Of a stretch of 46,788 nt of DNA, positions 7,429 through 16,200 are shown one piece after another. Source of the DNA: PALSA-1336 sp038203095 (GTDB lineage Bacteria; Patescibacteriota; Doudnabacteria; UBA920); the NCBI GenBank assembly GCA_038203095.1, contig JBBREH010000006.1:1-46788 (forward strand), read 5' to 3'. The notes beneath the pieces are model-generated. The model worked only from the letters and a program-made list of their open reading frames with translations. It ran no database searches and had not been told where the DNA came from. The translations under genes were made by a program, and so were the position numbers. Each line of letters opens with the position of its first letter. The first letter of the stretch is position 1.

Positions 7429-7635
7429 TTAAACTGCATACAATGCTTTAGGCTCACGGACCTGCCAAGCGACTTGATCTACTCCCGAAACAAAATATTC
7501 GGTACTGGCTTTTGCTAATTCCAGAGCCTTGGCTTCGGTTTCCGCGTAAATTGTCACCTTGCCCAACTGGATTTTATTGGCAACTTGGCTAAACCAAATT
7601 TCTATTTGAAATTTGCGCACATTTTTATTTTGCAT
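7429..7635 (-). CDS. small protein of unknown function, first gene of the toxin-antitoxin operon
   Basis: A 68-residue protein, not recognised. It has an alternating pattern with a beta strand (KFQIEIWFSQVA), a second strand (LGKVTIYAE), a helix (TEAKALELAKASTEYF) and a final strand (VDQVAWQVREP), like a small alpha/beta fold seen in ferredoxin-like regulators. The start ATG has the best Shine-Dalgarno of this region, GGAG 5 nt upstream. It is 18 nt upstream of the antitoxin and shares its promoter. Whether it belongs to the toxin-antitoxin function is unknown. Confidence 0.65.
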   Translation of the reverse strand: MQNKNVRKFQIEIWFSQVANKIQLGKVTIYAETEAKALELAKASTEYFVSGVDQVAWQVREPKALYAV

Positions 7636-7665
7636 ATGATCTCCTTAAACTTGATTAATTACTTA

Positions 7666-7701
7666 TGTGTACATAATAGCGTACATCTTAAATACTACCA
7701 A
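7666..7701 (-). promoter_or_regulatory. toxin-antitoxin operon promoter with palindromic operator
   Basis: On the minus strand TTGGTA (7701-7696) and TATTAT (7678-7673) are 17 nt apart. TGTAC at 7668-7672 and GTACA at 7681-7685 form an inverted repeat with an 8-nt centre that straddles the -10 box. Such dyads are typical autoregulatory sites of Phd/YefM antitoxins. Confidence 0.6.
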
Positions 7702-7726
7702 ATTATTTAATAAAAATATCACTCCA

Positions 7727-7775
7727 ACCACCTCTCCTGCTGCGCAGGATACTCCTCTTTTTTAAGGAGGAGGTT
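7727..7775. repeat. palindromic element, copy A (intergenic)
   Basis: ACCACCTC is followed by a first hairpin (TCCTGC, 3-nt loop, GCAGGA at 7735-7749) and a second built on CTCCTC and AAGGAGGAG (about 7752-7772). The same order, ACCACCTC, short hairpin, ACTCCTC hairpin, appears in copy B inside the PIF1 gene and copy C inside polA. Confidence 0.6.
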
Positions 7776-7783
7776 ACTGACAC

Positions 7784-8446
7784 TTAAAGCAAATTCTTTT
7801 CCTTAAAACTCATATATCCGGTGCCGGCAACTATAACGTGATCTATTACCTCAATTCCCAACAAGCTACCACTGTCGCAAAGTCTCTTGGTAATGGCTAA
7901 ATCTTGGTCGCTGGGTTCTAGGCCACCGGAGGGATGATTATGGGCAACAATAATGTGAGCGGCATTATGTTTTATTGCCGGCTCAAAAACTTCACGAGGG
8001 TGAATTAAGGAGGCGTTTAACGTACCAACCGAAATAAGCTCGCGTTTTATTTCCCGATTTTGCGTGTCCAAAAAGAAAACTACAAAATGCTCTTTTTTGC
8101 TTTGACGAATGTCTTTTAAGGCTTCCCAAACCTCGCGCGGTGACAAAATAAGCCTAACCTGTTTGTCTTTAAGCAGTCTCCTACCCAATTCAAAGCAGGC
8201 AATGATTTCACAGGCTTTAGCCGCTCCAAGACCGTGGATAGCTTTTAACTCTTTAAAACCGGCGTTTGCCAATTTACTGTCGTTAAATTGTTTAAGAATT
8301 TTTTTGGATAAATCCAAAACCCCTGTTCCCTTTGGGCCTGTTCTTAACAAAATTGCCAAAAGCTCGGCTTCAGAAAGTTTTTCCGCTCCATACTTTTGTA
8401 ATTTTTCCCTGGGCTGTTCTATTTTATCTAAGTTTGGTATCGGCAC
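7784..8446 (-). CDS. radC: RadC, JAB/MPN-domain protein
   Basis: A 220-residue protein, normal RadC length. The N-terminal half has helix-hairpin-helix features (LSEAELLAILLRTG at 23-36, then IHGLGAAKACEI). The C-terminal JAB domain carries the metal site VAHNHPSGGLEPSDQDL, with the conserved HNHPSG and downstream Asp, followed by IEVIDHVIV. The role of RadC is unsettled; it is often linked to DNA repair or recombination and mobile DNA. The start is GTG at 8446. A shared-motif promoter lies upstream; a second -10-like TATAAT (8461-8456) lies only 9 nt from the GTG. Confidence 0.92.
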   Translation of the reverse strand: MPIPNLDKIEQPREKLQKYGAEKLSEAELLAILLRTGPKGTGVLDLSKKILKQFNDSKLANAGFKELKAIHGLGAAKACEIIACFELGRRLLKDKQVRLILSPREVWEALKDIRQSKKEHFVVFFLDTQNREIKRELISVGTLNASLIHPREVFEPAIKHNAAHIIVAHNHPSGGLEPSDQDLAITKRLCDSGSLLGIEVIDHVIVAGTGYMSFKEKNLL

Positions 8447-8468
8447 AAAAAAACGATTATATATCTAC

Positions 8469-8505
8469 ATAGTATACAATCGTTCACTATTTGTAAAGTG
8501 GATAA
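8469..8505 (-). promoter_or_regulatory. shared-motif promoter, copy 2 (radC)
   Basis: On the minus strand TTTACA (8497-8492), a 17-nt spacer with GTGAACGAT at the same place, and TACTAT (8474-8469). GTTATCCAC precedes the -35 box instead of the AACGGGG seen in the other copies. ATAGT at 8469-8473 and ACTAT at 8486-8490 form an inverted repeat. Confidence 0.65.
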
Positions 8506-8577
8506 CTTTTAATTCTGGGGATGCTATTACCCGAACATCGTTATTCAAAAAATATTGCTTTAAGAACTCAAAAGAAA

Positions 8578-8823
8578 CTAATCTAGATTTTCTTCCAATT
8601 TTTGCTTTTCTGCTTGTAATTCTACCTTCTTTTCTTGATAAAATAAAAATTCTCGCTGTATTTTATCTATTTCTGCTCTATTCAATGCCCTATAGTACCT
8701 ATCTGAAACGTCTTGCAACTTTTTATCAACTTCGCGAATATCACGAAGAATCAAAACAGTTTCTGCTTCAATTATTGCCCTTGGCCTTCCGGCATCTTTT
8801 GACCCTCCTCGTTCTGTAATCAT
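8578..8823 (-). CDS. small coiled-coil protein, unknown
   Basis: An 81-residue, highly charged protein, not recognised. After a GRPRAIIEAET segment (residues 13-23, resembling the GRP motif of short DNA-binding helix-turn-helix or resolvase ends), residues 25-80 form a long predicted coiled coil rich in Lys, Glu and Leu/Ile at heptad spacing. A DNA-binding or oligomerising role is inference. It starts 62 nt after the end of the PIF1 gene on the same strand and may be co-transcribed with it. Start chosen as the first ATG; no clear Shine-Dalgarno. Confidence 0.55.
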   Translation of the reverse strand: MITERGGSKDAGRPRAIIEAETVLILRDIREVDKKLQDVSDRYYRALNRAEIDKIQREFLFYQEKKVELQAEKQKLEENLD

Positions 8824-8885
8824 AAATATTGTTGTTAATTGCCCACTTAACTTTGGCAGACTATTAAAGATATTTTACTCCGTTT

Positions 8886-10868
8886 TCAAACTTTGACAAA
8901 ATTATTCATAAACTCCACAATCCTTTGGTCCAAAATAATATCGTGCGAGGTAATTGGGCGTTTTAAATACAAACCTTCCAGCGTGCGGCATCTTGATAAA
9001 GCCACATAGAGCTGACCATGGGCAAAGGTGCCAGTTGAAAGGTCAACATACACTTTGTCAAAAGTTTTACCCTGTGCTTTGTGGATGGTGACGGCCCATG
9101 CAAGCTTAAACGGGTACTGGGTAAAGGTGCCCGTAGTTTGGCTGTCCACGCTTTGGGTGTGGCTGTCCAAAACAAATTTAAACATTTCCCAGGTGTGCGG
9201 GCTAACATAAACGGTTTCACCGGTTTCGAGTTCTACGATGATTTTATCGGCTGAGGGATTTTCATCGGATTCATCCCAGGGATTTTTACCACCTCCCTCC
9301 GCTAGCGCGGAGTACTCCTCCTTGTCAGGAGGAGAATACTGTACTTCGTTGTCATCATTATTATTATTTTCATTATTATTTTTTGCCTTTACTATTCCAA
9401 CCACTTTCCCCATTGTCCCATTTACCCAACGTTTTTGCTGGTCGTTATTGAGCATCATAATTTGGGCGCCGATTTTTACTTGGAGATCTAAGTCTGTCGG
9501 CAAAGCTCTATCCGCAAAACTGCCCCGCGCTGTGCCGGTATATATTTTTAAAGGCGATGATAATTTTTCTAAGAAAAAATTATTCACTCGGCTGGCCTGG
9601 GCATTATGTGGCGTTAAATAAATGGCAAACTGCTCAAAGGTAAACTTTTTCTCTCCCGGCTGCGTTCGGGTATTTAAGACCTGTAAATGTTCCTGCGTCG
9701 CCGCATTGTTGCGCACGGCGTTGAGTACGTCTTTAAAAGCCTGGTCTTTTTGTCGATAAATTGTTTTAAGATTAATGTACTCAAAGTTGGAATTTTTAAA
9801 ACTACGCGCGTCAAAAAAATACGGACTTTGATACTCTTTTATTAGCCCATTACCAGGATTAAAATCTCTTTCCACCGGCGGCAATTGATACAAATCACCA
9901 ATAAAGACCATTTGCAAACCGCCAAACGGCAGTTCTCTTTGCGGCCCGTTTAAACGTAAAAATTTATCCACACAGTCCAAAAGGTCGGCGCGCACCATAG
10001 AAATTTCGTCTATAATTACAGTTTGCAACTTTTGTAAAAGTTTTAATTTAGAAGTGCCCGGCATTAATTTTTTGACTCCAGATAAAGTAATATCTGGTCC
10101 AAAGCCACAAAAAGAATGAATGGTCTGACCTTCCACGTTAAGCGCGGCCACGCCCGTAGGCGCCAAAACAACAACATTTTTTTGGGAGGTTTTTCTAAAA
10201 TAATTTAAAAGCGTAGATTTCCCTGTGCCTGCCTCGCCGGTTAAAAACAAATTAACTGACGTTGTTTCCAAAATCCGCAAAGCTTCCAGCGCCTCAGGAT
10301 TACCAGAAACGTCTAATTGCGGAATTGTACTGGATTCTTTAAGGCCGATAAATCGGCGCGCTACACCACTACTACCAAATCCTACATCGTCCCGACCAAA
10401 TTTTTCAACCGTGCCAACTAATTGCTCCAGCTTATGGCGAAGCAGCTCGCCTTTTACCCCGCCCAATTTTTCTGACACCCTTTTTAAAAATGCCAAATAC
10501 GTCTCGCGCTTGCCGCTAGCATAAGCTTTATATTCCCGATGTAAAATTTCATCTTTACCGCCTAAAAATGCTTCCTGTACTTCTTTGTTCAACTGCTCAG
10601 CTCGATATTGGTCCCGGCCATAATCCCAGTCCGGAACGTCCGGAAAATATTTTGCCAGCCTCGCTTTGAGCCCACCGGAAGCACGGCCAAACTGCTGAAT
10701 TAACTCCACCAAAAAACCCTCAAAATCCCCCGGCTGTTTCCCGCGGAATTCTATATACATTTTCTTAAGCAACTCGTCCTCCGCCGCCTCCCACTTTTTG
10801 CCTATCTTAGGATATTTACCGCGCAGTTCTGTAATGCTAAATTTTGGATTTTGATTGTCATCTGCCAT
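8886..10868 (-). CDS. PIF1-family superfamily 1 helicase with duplicated N-terminal domain
   Basis: A 660-residue DNA helicase. Residues 1-165 hold two similar helical repeats (DELLKKMYIEF to KARLAKYF, and DEILHREYKAY to RHKLEQL) unlike standard PIF1. The core has Walker A GEAGTGKST near 211-219, ALNVEGQTIHSF, Walker B IIDEISMV, GDLYQLPPV, and the C-terminal VTIHKAQGKTF and LYVALSRCR motifs. PIF1 helicases unwind 5'-3'. The ATG at 10868 is chosen because the shared-motif promoter covers 10877-10905; the GTG at 10895 would lie inside the promoter spacer. Residues about 490-530 are an Asn/Asp run plus a palindromic-element insertion. Confidence 0.88.
   Translation of the reverse strand: MADDNQNPKFSITELRGKYPKIGKKWEAAEDELLKKMYIEFRGKQPGDFEGFLVELIQQFGRASGGLKARLAKYFPDVPDWDYGRDQYRAEQLNKEVQEAFLGGKDEILHREYKAYASGKRETYLAFLKRVSEKLGGVKGELLRHKLEQLVGTVEKFGRDDVGFGSSGVARRFIGLKESSTIPQLDVSGNPEALEALRILETTSVNLFLTGEAGTGKSTLLNYFRKTSQKNVVVLAPTGVAALNVEGQTIHSFCGFGPDITLSGVKKLMPGTSKLKLLQKLQTVIIDEISMVRADLLDCVDKFLRLNGPQRELPFGGLQMVFIGDLYQLPPVERDFNPGNGLIKEYQSPYFFDARSFKNSNFEYINLKTIYRQKDQAFKDVLNAVRNNAATQEHLQVLNTRTQPGEKKFTFEQFAIYLTPHNAQASRVNNFFLEKLSSPLKIYTGTARGSFADRALPTDLDLQVKIGAQIMMLNNDQQKRWVNGTMGKVVGIVKAKNNNENNNNDDNEVQYSPPDKEEYSALAEGGGKNPWDESDENPSADKIIVELETGETVYVSPHTWEMFKFVLDSHTQSVDSQTTGTFTQYPFKLAWAVTIHKAQGKTFDKVYVDLSTGTFAHGQLYVALSRCRTLEGLYLKRPITSHDIILDQRIVEFMNNFVKV
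9288..9341. repeat. palindromic element, copy B, in frame inside the PIF1 helicase gene
   Basis: ACCACCTCC, a perfect hairpin (CTCCGC, TAGC loop, GCGGAG at 9297-9312) and a perfect 8-bp hairpin (CTCCTCCT/AGGAGGAG at 9315-9334). Translated on the minus strand it adds QYSPPDKEEYSALAEGGG without a stop, within a Asn/Asp-rich loop of the helicase. Confidence 0.65.
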
Positions 10869-10876
10869 GTCTATAT

Positions 10877-10912
10877 AGAGTACCCAATCGTTCACCCTAT
10901 GTCAACCCCGTT
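10877..10912 (-). promoter_or_regulatory. shared-motif promoter, copy 3 (PIF1 helicase)
   Basis: On the minus strand AACGGGG, TTGACA (10905-10900), a 17-nt spacer with GTGAACGAT, and TACTCT (10882-10877). Only 8 nt separate the -10 box from ATG 10868, predicting an almost leaderless mRNA. Confidence 0.65.
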
Positions 10913-10985
10913 AGAAAGCCCAATAAATAAAGACTAAGCATAAATTCTTTACCTAATTATACACAGTTTATTCTTTCTAACGGGG
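10906..10985. repeat. 13-bp inverted repeat around a TAACGGGG site
   Basis: CCCCGTTAGAAAG at 10906-10918 is the exact reverse complement of CTTTCTAACGGGG at 10973-10985. It links the PIF1 promoter's upstream AACGGGG with an opposite copy about 65 bp away. The purpose is unknown. Confidence 0.5.
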
Positions 10986-11097
10986 TCAAATGGATAACTC
11001 ACCAAACAAAAGCCCCACCCTTTATGAAAACGAAGTTTAATTTTAAAATTTTTGAACCCCAGAATAATGATACTTAACACCTTTTCTTTTTAAAAAG

Positions 11098-13074
11098 TTA
11101 TATAATTTCAAATCCAACTTTTTTTAAATAATCAAAAGTTGTATCATAATATTCGTTTTTACGAGTTAAGTCTTCTGCATTTCCAAAAGGCACAACAATT
11201 ACCATTCCTTGTCTTGCTCGGGTTAATAGGACACGATAAGCATTTTTTAAATAGACTTGGCGTTCTAGTTTTCTTATATGATTCCAATGACTCCCAACAA
11301 AAGAAAAATTTTCCCATCCGTTTTCTGAATAACGAAAGTCAGCGTCCCAAGTTACACAAGCCCAGTCCAACTCAAGCCCCTGGACTTGAAATTCTGTAAC
11401 AACATCTTCCAGGTAAAAAGAAGAGCGAACATCTTCTTTTCCATCAAGAAACCAATGAATTGGATCAACTGGTGATTTTACATGAATTGCATATGGCTTA
11501 AGTCTTTCTGCTTGAGAGGAAACAACCATCCCATAACGCTCTGTACCCCGAGCCTGTTTCTTTAGCCATTGTTTTGCCTTAACAAGATCTCGGGTAATAA
11601 CAATCGGGTATTTTTTCTCAATACTTACAAATGTTTTTTGTGCATCTTCTAGTTTTAAATCTAAAACTTGTTTAACTAACAAGGAGACATTTTCAGCACG
11701 AAATGAACGCATCGATACAGATAAGTGTAACTCGTCTTTCTTAACCACATTTGCATGTGTCTTAATTTTGTCCAAAACCTTTTCTGTTCCATACTCACTA
11801 TCTGAAAGCCTTGATGATATATAGATATGCCAATCCGGAAATGAGCGATTTAAAGATTCAATCCACTCGCTAATTCCAGCCTCCCCAACATTAATTTCTT
11901 GTCCGCCACCCACAAGACAAACAACTACAGCCCAATCTGGATGACGGTCAAGACAGGAAATTAAAAATTCAGGCTCGGACTTGTTAAAATTTGGCGTATT
12001 CTTTTTTCTTTTCATAAAATTTGCTGTTTGTTGCAAATTCCATGCTCTTTGTGCCTCATCAAATAATGCTACGTGTTCAATAGGCGACTTTTTAAAATCC
12101 ACCAGACATTCATCACGAAAATTGTGCACATTCTGAATAAAAATCTTTACGTCGCTCATTGCTTCACTTTTTTTGAATTTGCGTCCTTGCTCCTTTTCAT
12201 GGCGGACTTTGTCTCTAGCCAAAGCCTCACGAAGGATAGCAACTAAAGGACCATTTCCGGAAAGAAACACACTATAAAGATCGTTATCTTTATCAATGTG
12301 CTTCGTTGCTATATTTAAACCGACTAAAGTTTTACCAGCACCTGGAACTCCTGTAAGAAAACAAATTGATTTTTGTGATTTCTCTTTTGAATAACGGATA
12401 ATTTCGGATATTGCATCAGATGTCTCACTAAGGTTAATTGCACTTGCGTCGCTACGAGAAATTTCACTTACAGAGTGTCCATTATATAATGCCATTGCTG
12501 CCTCAATGATAGTTGGAGTTGGCTGATATCTTCCAGCCTCCCATTTTGTTGGATCGATAGCGACACCATCAGTAAAGCTCAGTACATCAGCAATCACTCT
12601 TCCAAATAGTTCTGTATTACATTTTATTGGCAAAAGTAATTTGTCATTATGCGAAGTTGCGGCAACTAAAGCTATTGAGCTTTTTGCCTTTGTGGCAATC
12701 AATATTGGTGCAATAAAATGTTCATGGCTTGTTTCGTGAAAATTTTTCAAATCTAGGGCATAATCCAAAACTTGGTCGACTGCGTAAGAATTAAATTCAC
12801 TTTCGCCTATTTTAAATTCTATAACAAAAATTGCTGCGCCTATAATAACTACAATATCAATTCTTTTTCCCATTCGCGGAATTGAGTACTCAAAATAAAT
12901 AGAACCCTGATAGGGTTTCAAAATTTTTCGCAAAATATAAATCTCTTCTAACCATGCATCCTTTTGAGTTTGTTCCAAGGCAAAATCGTTACTTGTAACC
13001 AGTTTGCCAAGTATCTCATCAGTTGAAGAATTAATAAACTTTTCTATTGTGTCAGAATAATACTCTCTTTTCAT
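11098..13074 (-). CDS. DUF2075-type helicase with N-terminal PD-(D/E)XK-like nuclease
   Basis: A 658-residue protein. Residues 35-110 look like a PD-(D/E)XK nuclease: E43/E44, D73 in KRIDIVVI, E86-F-K88 in FVIEFKIG, and Q101 in AVDQVLDYA. From about 235 a superfamily 1-like ATPase follows: Walker A LTGVPGAGKTLVGL (240-253), Walker B HVALFDEAQRAW (about 334), the ISSRLSDSEYG stretch, and near the C terminus FQVQGLELDWACV and RVLLTRARQGMVI. This is the DUF2075 helicase arrangement. Related proteins are often found in defence or mobile regions, but no such neighbours are seen here. It has its own transcription unit. Confidence 0.8.
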   Translation of the reverse strand: MKREYYSDTIEKFINSSTDEILGKLVTSNDFALEQTQKDAWLEEIYILRKILKPYQGSIYFEYSIPRMGKRIDIVVIIGAAIFVIEFKIGESEFNSYAVDQVLDYALDLKNFHETSHEHFIAPILIATKAKSSIALVAATSHNDKLLLPIKCNTELFGRVIADVLSFTDGVAIDPTKWEAGRYQPTPTIIEAAMALYNGHSVSEISRSDASAINLSETSDAISEIIRYSKEKSQKSICFLTGVPGAGKTLVGLNIATKHIDKDNDLYSVFLSGNGPLVAILREALARDKVRHEKEQGRKFKKSEAMSDVKIFIQNVHNFRDECLVDFKKSPIEHVALFDEAQRAWNLQQTANFMKRKKNTPNFNKSEPEFLISCLDRHPDWAVVVCLVGGGQEINVGEAGISEWIESLNRSFPDWHIYISSRLSDSEYGTEKVLDKIKTHANVVKKDELHLSVSMRSFRAENVSLLVKQVLDLKLEDAQKTFVSIEKKYPIVITRDLVKAKQWLKKQARGTERYGMVVSSQAERLKPYAIHVKSPVDPIHWFLDGKEDVRSSFYLEDVVTEFQVQGLELDWACVTWDADFRYSENGWENFSFVGSHWNHIRKLERQVYLKNAYRVLLTRARQGMVIVVPFGNAEDLTRKNEYYDTTFDYLKKVGFEII

Positions 13075-13231
13075 ATTTCTTCCAATCCTTAATTACAATT
13101 TCACAGGCAAAGCTAAGCCCAAGGACTTTCCACTCATTCGGGCAAGTTTCCCAATATTTTACTGGTCGAACTTGCGAATACTCATTAAAATATGTAATTC
13201 CTTACGTACTCAGCTTAGGTTTACTTTATCA
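13075..13231. other. intergenic spacer between rpoC and the DUF2075 gene
   Basis: No gene is seen. This is the 5' region of the DUF2075 gene; no promoter stood out clearly. The rpoC terminator follows at 13232-13264. Confidence 0.4.
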
Positions 13232-13264
13232 AAAAACCCCGCCCTTTGTAAGGGCGGGGTTTTT
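13232..13264 (-). terminator. rpoC intrinsic terminator
   Basis: A perfect GC-rich stem of AAAAACCCCGCCCTT with its complement, a 3-nt loop, and T-runs on both sides. It lies 10 nt past the rpoC stop codon on the minus strand and could work in both directions. Confidence 0.85.
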
Positions 13265-13274
13265 AATCATTTTT

Positions 13275-16200
13275 CTATTCGCTCGCATCCGCTGAGCTAG
13301 CGGCGGCGGCGGCTTCCAATTGCAAATTTTGCCTGGAAATTTCCTCGGTATAACCGGTACCGGCCGGAATGAGTTTGCCGATAATGACATTCTCTTTCAA
13401 TCCACGGAGATAGTCGGTCTTGCCCGTAACAGCCGCTTCAATAAGCACGCGTGTAGTTTCCTGGAAACTCGCCGCGGCTAAAAAGGAATCTGTATTTAAA
13501 GACACCTTGGTAATTCCCATTAAGAGCTGGTCGGACTCAACTATGCGCTTCCCCTGAGCTTTGAGTTGCTCGTTTACAAAGCCCAACTTGGCCTTGTCGG
13601 CAATTTCACCGGCTACTAATTCACTTTCACCCGAATCGGTAATGCGCACCTTTGAAAACATTTGCTTAACTATAACTTCAATGTGTTTGTCGTGAATATT
13701 CTGACCTTGTGAGACGTAAATATCTTGCACTTCCTTCACAATATATTTTTGCGCCTCCACTATGCCTTTAAGCGCCATTACCTGATTAGGGTTTAAATTG
13801 CCTTCGGTTAGCTGTTGGCCTTTCACCACCAAGTCCTGGTCTTTTACCAAGAGTGATAAAGAAGCGGGAATAATATATTCTTTTACATCATCGCCTTCGT
13901 GCACCACAATAATTTTACCTTTTTCCAAACGAACCAACCCGTCCGATTTAGCTTTGGTAGACTTACCGCTTTCATCAATAAACAAAGTTTCGCCGGACAT
14001 AACTTTGCTGCCATCTTTAATTGCGGATTGAGTGCCGGAAAGTTCGTACACATCTTTTTGCACGTCAGCACCTTGAATACGGACAATATATTCTTTGTTG
14101 TTCGGCTTGGCAATGTAAACCTGTCCGTCAATTTCACTAACATATGCCATACCTTTAGGCTCGCGCGCTTCAAATAATTCTTCTACACGAGGAAGCCCCT
14201 GCGTAATATCTTTTACGCTAGCAGAACCTCCTGTGTGGAAAGTTCTCATAGTTAACTGCGTGCCCGGTTCACCAATGGCCTGCGCCGCTACAATTCCCAC
14301 GGCCGCACCCATTTTAACCATATCATTGAAGCCTAAGTCATAACCGTAGCAGAGCTTGCAAACCCCGCGAGAGAGCCTACACTTAAGCACACTTCTGCAT
14401 TTCACTTCTTGTATACCCAAGTCAGCGATTTCTTTGGCCTGAAGATCGTCTATGCCGGTATTTTTAGGCACAATGACTTTACCATTTTTGTCCTTCACGT
14501 CCTCAGCCGTGACTCTGCCAAACAAACGCCTGTCAAAAGCCTTGTTCATTTTCTGACTTTCTTCCAGCGAAATGATATCAAAATCTTCCGTGCCACAGTC
14601 TTCGCTATTTACTACAATGTCCTGGGCCACGTCCACCAGACGCCTGGTTAAGTAACCGGCGTCCGCGGTTCTTAAGGCCGTGTCCGACATACCTTTTCTG
14701 GAGCCGTGAGTGGAAATAAAATATTCCAAAACGTTTAGACCTTCTTTAAAGGAACCCTTTACCGGGAGCTCAATAACATCGCCGGCCGGATTAACCACCA
14801 AGCCTTTCATTCCGGACATTTGGGTAATTTGAGAGAACGAGCCTCTGGCACCGGAAGACACGAAATAGTTAACGCTTCCGTGCTCCGTTACCGTACCGGT
14901 AACAGATTTAGCAATTTTTTCACTAACATCAGCCCAAATCTCTACAACGCGGTTATAACGCTCTTCTTCGGTAAGCAGACCTTCGCGGAATTGCTGATAA
15001 GTACCTTCAACTTCCTCATCTGCGATTTTTAGCATCGGCTGTTTGCCGTCCGGCACCAATAGGTCGTCCATACCCCAAGAAAGGCCGGACTTTTTCATGT
15101 AATAAAAACCAGTGCGCTTAATTTCATCAATCAGTTCAGCGGTGCGGTCGTTACCCAAAAGGCGATGCGCCTCACGCACCAAACCCTGGAGCTTCTTTTT
15201 ATCAAAGTTCTCATTTCTAAAACCTAATTCCAACGGCACAACTTTGTTAAAAATTAAGCGCCCCACACAAGTGTCTATCATTTGGCCATCTTCCAGTCTA
15301 ACTTTAATTTTGGCCTGAATGTGAACATGGTTATTGTTGTAAGCTAAAATAGCTTCGCCCGGGTTGGCAAAAATTTTACCTTCACCCTTGGCGCCTTCAC
15401 GCAAGCGGGTAATATAGTAACAACCCACTACAACGTCTTTGTCCGGAGTCATAACCGGATCGCCGGAGGCCGGTTTTAGCAAGTTGTGGGCGGAGACCAT
15501 AATTTCACGTGCTTCTTTTTGAGCGGCTTCCGTGAGTGGGACGTGCACGGCCATTTGGTCACCGTCAAAATCCGCGTTAAACGCAGCACAAACCATTGGA
15601 TGAAGCTGAATGGCCTTACCTTCTATAAGCACGGGCTGAAAAGCCTGAAAACCTAAACGATGCAGAGTTGGAGCACGGTTAAGCAAAACATAGTGACCTT
15701 TAATAACCTCTTCCAAAATATCATAAACTTCTGTTCTGCCCTGTTCTATAAGTCGGTTGGCACTGCGTACATTGTGAGCAAATTCCCGGCCAATAAGTTT
15801 GGAAATAACAAAAGGCTTAAATAATTCTAAAGCCATCATTTTGGGCAATCCACACTGATGAAGACGTAAGCGAGGACCAACAACTATAACTGAGCGTCCG
15901 GAATAGTCAACGCGCTTACCAAGCAAGTTTTGGCGAAAACGACCTTGCTTGCCTTTAAGCATGTCAGCAAGTGAGCGCAGTTTACGCTTTTGACCTGTCG
16001 AAGCAGTGACTTCCTTGCCATGACGGATACTGTTATCTATTAAAGCATCCACAGCTTCCTGCAACATACGTTTTTCATTACGCGTAATTACCTCAGGAGC
16101 TTTAATTTCAAGTAATTTTTTTAAACGATTATTTCGATTAATAACCCGGCGGTACAAATCGTTTAAGTCGGACGCAGCAAAACGGCCGCCGTCTAACTGA

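Noticed and set aside
8109..8819. A long plus-strand open frame of 236 codons opposite radC and the 81-residue gene
   Set aside because: It is antisense to two better-supported genes and has no family match.
13047..13295. Plus-strand frame across the rpoC terminator
   Set aside because: It runs through the terminator hairpin and is unlike any protein.
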